Origin: Oligoflexia bacterium
GTDB lineage: Bacteria > Bdellovibrionota > UBA1018 > CAIMNF01
NCBI GenBank assembly: GCA_903845155.1
Contig: CAIMWN010000288.1
Location: forward strand, 1 to 35,481
Direction of reading: 5' to 3'
Length of the DNA stretch: 35,481 nucleotides
In this document: in pieces, positions 33,101-35,481 of the stretch
Layout: every line of letters starts with the position of its first letter
Position numbering within the stretch: position 1 is the stretch's first letter
Position numbers and translations under genes: made by a program
Notes under the pieces: model-generated
The model's database searches: none
The model's input: the letters and a program-made list of their open reading frames with translations, nothing else
Told to the model about the DNA's origin: nothing

Positions 33101-34064
33101 AAAAGTTAAGCTTAAGCTGGTACTTAAATTTGCTCTGGTAGCCTTTGTTTTTTGGCTTCTTTTTAAAAAGGGAATCGTCACGTCTGAAAGTATTCAGAAG
33201 TTGGTCTCTTCGCCTGTGTCGCTCGCCGCTTGTATCTTTTTGATGTTTCTGAATACCCTTTTTGGCGTTCTTCGATGGCAACTTTTGCTTCGAACACAGG
33301 GCGCGATTCTTACATTTACTAGAACGCTTCATCTTAATCTGATTGGTGCATTTTTCAATATAGCGCTTCCAGGTGCAGTCAGTGGCGATTTTGTCAAAGC
33401 GGTCTATGCTGCAAAATCCTTCAAGAATCAATCAACGGAGCATCAGTCTGCCGTATTTGGCAGCATCATGTTTGACCGAATTCTCGGTGTTTCGGCTATG
33501 GTTTTTGTAGCATCGTTTTCAATCGTGCTTGGACATTATTTGAATTGGGGCGGATCCTTGCCGCCTGTTTTAGAGTATTCCATCGGCCTAGTTGGCATGG
33601 CGATGGTGTTTTTTTATTCCTATTTGTTCTTGTCTCATAAACGTGATCCGCTTTTTACGGTGCTTCAATGGGTGACAAAACGTCATACACGGTTGGCAAT
33701 TATTGATCGAATTTACTTAGGCGTAATGGCATACCGGGCGCACCCCAAGCGCGTGTTCAAGGCAATCGCACTTTCAGTAGTCATTCACAGCTTCGTGGTG
33801 GTGATTGCATTTTTAATCAGTGTGGCAATCTCACCGGTTCAACTTCCATTGGTAGCGCTTGCGGTGGTGGTTCCCATCGGAATGCTCGCGACTTCAGTTC
33901 CCGTTTTACCTGCGGGCGTGGGAACAGGACATGCGGCTTTTTATGGACTCTTTAAGCTCATTGGCTCTGACCAAGGTGCAGAAGTGTTTAGTTGGATTGT
34001 GCTTTTTCAAGTCATGATTGGAATCTGGGGTGGGGTCACTTACCTCCGTCACCGGTCAGACTGA
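33051..34064 (+). CDS. flippase-like / lysylphosphatidylglycerol-synthase-TM family membrane protein
   Basis: A 337-aa polytopic inner-membrane protein with about eight membrane spans, of the UPF0104/AglD2 type. Typical features are the N-terminal span after a basic stretch, the LRWQLLLR motif (about 74-81), GAFFNIALPGAVSGDFVKA (about 98-116) and a C-terminal PVLPAGVGTGHAAF. Members are proposed to move lipids or lipid-linked sugars, or form the membrane part of MprF. The TTG start has a ribosome site (AGGAAAGG, 33037-33044) and lies 50 bp inside the amidotransferase gene. It is the last gene of the glycan operon and ends 1 bp from the convergent cytochrome gene. Confidence 0.85.
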   Translation: METSSELQQNVDEKISKKVKLKLVLKFALVAFVFWLLFKKGIVTSESIQKLVSSPVSLAACIFLMFLNTLFGVLRWQLLLRTQGAILTFTRTLHLNLIGAFFNIALPGAVSGDFVKAVYAAKSFKNQSTEHQSAVFGSIMFDRILGVSAMVFVASFSIVLGHYLNWGGSLPPVLEYSIGLVGMAMVFFYSYLFLSHKRDPLFTVLQWVTKRHTRLAIIDRIYLGVMAYRAHPKRVFKAIALSVVIHSFVVVIAFLISVAISPVQLPLVALAVVVPIGMLATSVPVLPAGVGTGHAAFYGLFKLIGSDQGAEVFSWIVLFQVMIGIWGGVTYLRHRSD

Positions 34065-34065
34065 A

Positions 34066-34923
34066 TTATTTTACGAGTAGGGCGACTTTCTTTTTAGCCA
34101 TATATTTGATGTAGGCCAATAGTTTTTCAATGTCAGCATCACTGAGCGCTTCTTTTGAAAAACCCTTCATTTTTGCTTCCGGCCATGTGCGCAGTTTTTG
34201 AGGATCACGAATCTGCAGGCGAATGGCAGCAAGAGTAAGATACTCAGAAATATTCATAGGCACATTTAAATCGGGTCCCATCTTTGATTCGCCTTGCAAG
34301 TTGAGCGTATGGCAAGAAAAACAGTTTTTCTGGAATACCTTAAATCCAAGATTCACTGGATGAGAGGCAGCTAAAGCTTTCTCTGGAAAGATTGCAGGAA
34401 AGGTTTCGCGGAGAGATGGCTTTACTTCTAATGAACTCAATTGATAGGGCCACTGCTCCTGTCCAATTCCCGAGGCTTTTGGATTCGACCAAATAATGTA
34501 AAAAGGGCCTGGCGTAGCTGCATTTCCTGGCTTGAGTGGCGGCCATTTTGCTCCTTTAGGCTCAATCGCAAGATAAGGCATCGAAAATTTAGGATTTCGA
34601 TTGAGTAAAAGTTCACCATCCAGAGGCGCTGAAAATCCATCTAGGCAATGAAACTGAATAGTCGAATCTGCCGGCACCCCAATCGAATCAAAAAGCGGGA
34701 GAAGGGGCACTGCTTGGTAACTAGTTTTCTTTCCGTTGTTATAAGCAGGATCCGATTCAACTTCAATCGTAGTTAGGTCCGGCCTCTTCATCAATTCAGA
34801 GCGAGAAAAAGTAATCGCTTTTTTCGAAGACTGAATGCTGAAGCTTGGGTCCGATTCTGCGCCGAAAGCGATTGCGTTGAGTAAAAAAATGACGAGGAGA
34901 GAACAGTGGTTTAAAGTTTTCAT
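34066..34923 (-). CDS. c-type cytochrome with N-terminal SUOX-like domain
   Basis: A 285-aa exported protein: signal peptide (about 1-21), an N-terminal domain of about 150 residues, and a class I cytochrome c domain with heme motif CFSCH (201-205) and a Met in AKMKGFSKEALS as likely sixth ligand. The first domain has the order seen in sulfite-oxidase-like molybdopterin domains (IQFHCLDGFSAPLDGELLL, then PGPFYIIW and QWPYQLSSLEV), but shows no obvious cofactor Cys. It may be a cofactor-free structural relic, so this part is tentative. Periplasmic electron transfer is likely; the partner is unknown. The ATG is 9 nt after TATAAA and has only a weak ribosome site. Confidence 0.85.
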   Translation of the reverse strand: MKTLNHCSLLVIFLLNAIAFGAESDPSFSIQSSKKAITFSRSELMKRPDLTTIEVESDPAYNNGKKTSYQAVPLLPLFDSIGVPADSTIQFHCLDGFSAPLDGELLLNRNPKFSMPYLAIEPKGAKWPPLKPGNAATPGPFYIIWSNPKASGIGQEQWPYQLSSLEVKPSLRETFPAIFPEKALAASHPVNLGFKVFQKNCFSCHTLNLQGESKMGPDLNVPMNISEYLTLAAIRLQIRDPQKLRTWPEAKMKGFSKEALSDADIEKLLAYIKYMAKKKVALLVK

Positions 34924-34932
34924 CGCTTCAAA

Positions 34933-34940
34933 TTTATAAT
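34933..34940. promoter_or_regulatory. divergent promoter with overlapping -10 boxes
   Basis: TATAAT on the plus strand (34935-34940) overlaps TATAAA on the minus strand (34938-34933). The minus box would start the cytochrome mRNA about 2 nt before its ATG; the plus box would drive the small ORF and the helicase gene. Confidence 0.45.
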
Positions 34941-34974
34941 GTTTTTAAATTTAATCCAAAGCAAAAGATCCTGT

Positions 34975-35061
34975 ATGGATCAATATCGATATCCTTATTT
35001 TTACTACTGTTTTGAAGCAACTGGGTTTCGTCAAGCTGATGGCGTAATTCATGCAGTGTAG
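34975..35061 (+). CDS. possible 28-aa upstream ORF before the helicase gene
   Basis: ATG 34975 to TAG 35061, ending 5 nt before the helicase ATG. The peptide is rich in aromatic residues (YRYPYFYYCF) and has no family match I know. The ribosome site is weak (AAAAGATCC). The close stop-to-start spacing would allow translational coupling with the helicase gene. It could be a chance ORF. Confidence 0.3.
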   Translation: MDQYRYPYFYYCFEATGFRQADGVIHAV

Positions 35062-35066
35062 ATGGT

Positions 35067-35481
35067 ATGAATTTTCCGGAGCTTCGGCCATTTCAAATAG
35101 AAGCATTTCGTTCACTCAAAAAAAATCAACACACACTGCTAGTGGCGCCAACAGGTAGCGGAAAAAGTCTGATTTTTCAGAAATATTTACAGGAACATGC
35201 TCGAACGGTTCGGGCAGTGATGATTTCTCCCCTCAATGCGCTTGCAAGGCAGCAAGCGAGAAAAATAAATGTCCTCGGCATCGAAGCGAAGCTCGGGGTA
35301 GGAGTAGGGGCAGAAAATCCGCCATCCGGTCCAGGGGTTTGGGTCATTAATCCAGAGCGTTTAGTTGCAAATGAGAGAACCTTCTTTTCAAATTGGCAGC
35401 CCAATTTTCTCATTGTCGATGAGGCCCACTGTATTTGGGAGTGGGGTGAAGGGTTTCGTCCCGAATTTAAGAAGGTGCTCA
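35067..35481 (+). CDS. RecQ-family DEAH helicase, N-terminal part (runs off the window)
   Basis: The first 138 residues of a superfamily 2 helicase. LRPFQIEAFRSL is motif 0 (Q-motif-like) and APTGSGKSLIFQ is motif I at about 29-40. ISPLNALARQQ is motif Ia. The DEAH box is in DEAHCIWEWGEGFRPEF (about 117-133), where the HCIxxWGxxFRPE pattern is the RecQ signature linking ATP hydrolysis to DNA unwinding. It probably acts in DNA repair or recombination. The 3' end is outside the window, so the zinc-binding and HRDC domains cannot be checked. Confidence 0.85.
   Translation, partial: MNFPELRPFQIEAFRSLKKNQHTLLVAPTGSGKSLIFQKYLQEHARTVRAVMISPLNALARQQARKINVLGIEAKLGVGVGAENPPSGPGVWVINPERLVANERTFFSNWQPNFLIVDEAHCIWEWGEGFRPEFKKVL

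Overview
The window looks like a chromosomal segment of a Bdellovibrio-like predatory or related bacterium (Bdellovibrionota). The reasons are two adjacent, short flagellins of equal length (277 aa, the size of the multiple Bdellovibrio filament flagellins), Gram-negative envelope genes (LolA, LptF/G-type permease, BamE/SmpA-like and PilF-like lipoproteins, heptosyltransferase-type GT9), moderate GC and frequent GTG/TTG starts. This is inferred from gene content, not from a database match. There is no CRISPR array, insertion sequence, prophage, rRNA or tRNA that I can support.

Layout. 1-322 holds a probably structured RNA or leader, an 18-codon ORF with a strong ribosome site, and a strong terminator. 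380-6671 (+) carries a receiver-like protein lacking the phospho-acceptor Asp, smc, a 129-bp inverted-repeat element, lolA, a secreted protein and a GNAT acetyltransferase. 6803-9643 (-) is a flagellar block: a second Asp-less response regulator with a winged-helix output, then two flagellins, the first behind a near-perfect sigma-28 promoter. 9716-13039 (-) is a tight pepA-asnS-trmL operon. It is divergent from 13242-16514 (+): polyprenyl-phosphate sugar transferase, LptF/G permease and methyltransferase. A 76-bp intergenic element with two inverted copies of one motif lies between them. 16817-20252 (-) encodes BamE-like lipoprotein, RlmD/TrmA-type methyltransferase, PilF-like TPR lipoprotein and RodZ; rodZ is split by a frameshift in its Ser/Thr/Pro linker. 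20506-23891 (+) is lepA and a GT39-type membrane glycosyltransferase. 23959-27324 (+) is a compact pyrB-pyrC-carA operon for the first steps of pyrimidine synthesis. 27333-29578 holds small or poorly known genes: a hypothetical with an unlisted 36-aa membrane ORF upstream, a Cys-rich surface lipoprotein and a GST-fold protein. 29617-34064 (+) is an overlapping surface-glycan operon (GT9, GT2, WaaE-like GT2, glutamine amidotransferase, flippase-like membrane protein). 34066-34923 (-) is a c-type cytochrome fused to a SUOX-like domain, and the window ends inside a RecQ-family helicase gene.

The main non-gene signals are: several genes whose ATG lies 6-9 nt after a -10-like box and has no Shine-Dalgarno (possible leaderless mRNAs); two divergent promoters that share one symmetric TTATAA core; a possible pseudoknot between convergent genes; and two independent receiver domains with Glu at position 54 in place of Asp. 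I do not see a clear new defence or mobile system. The most unusual items are the 129-bp inverted-repeat element, the split rodZ, the twin-motif divergent element and the leaderless-start pattern.
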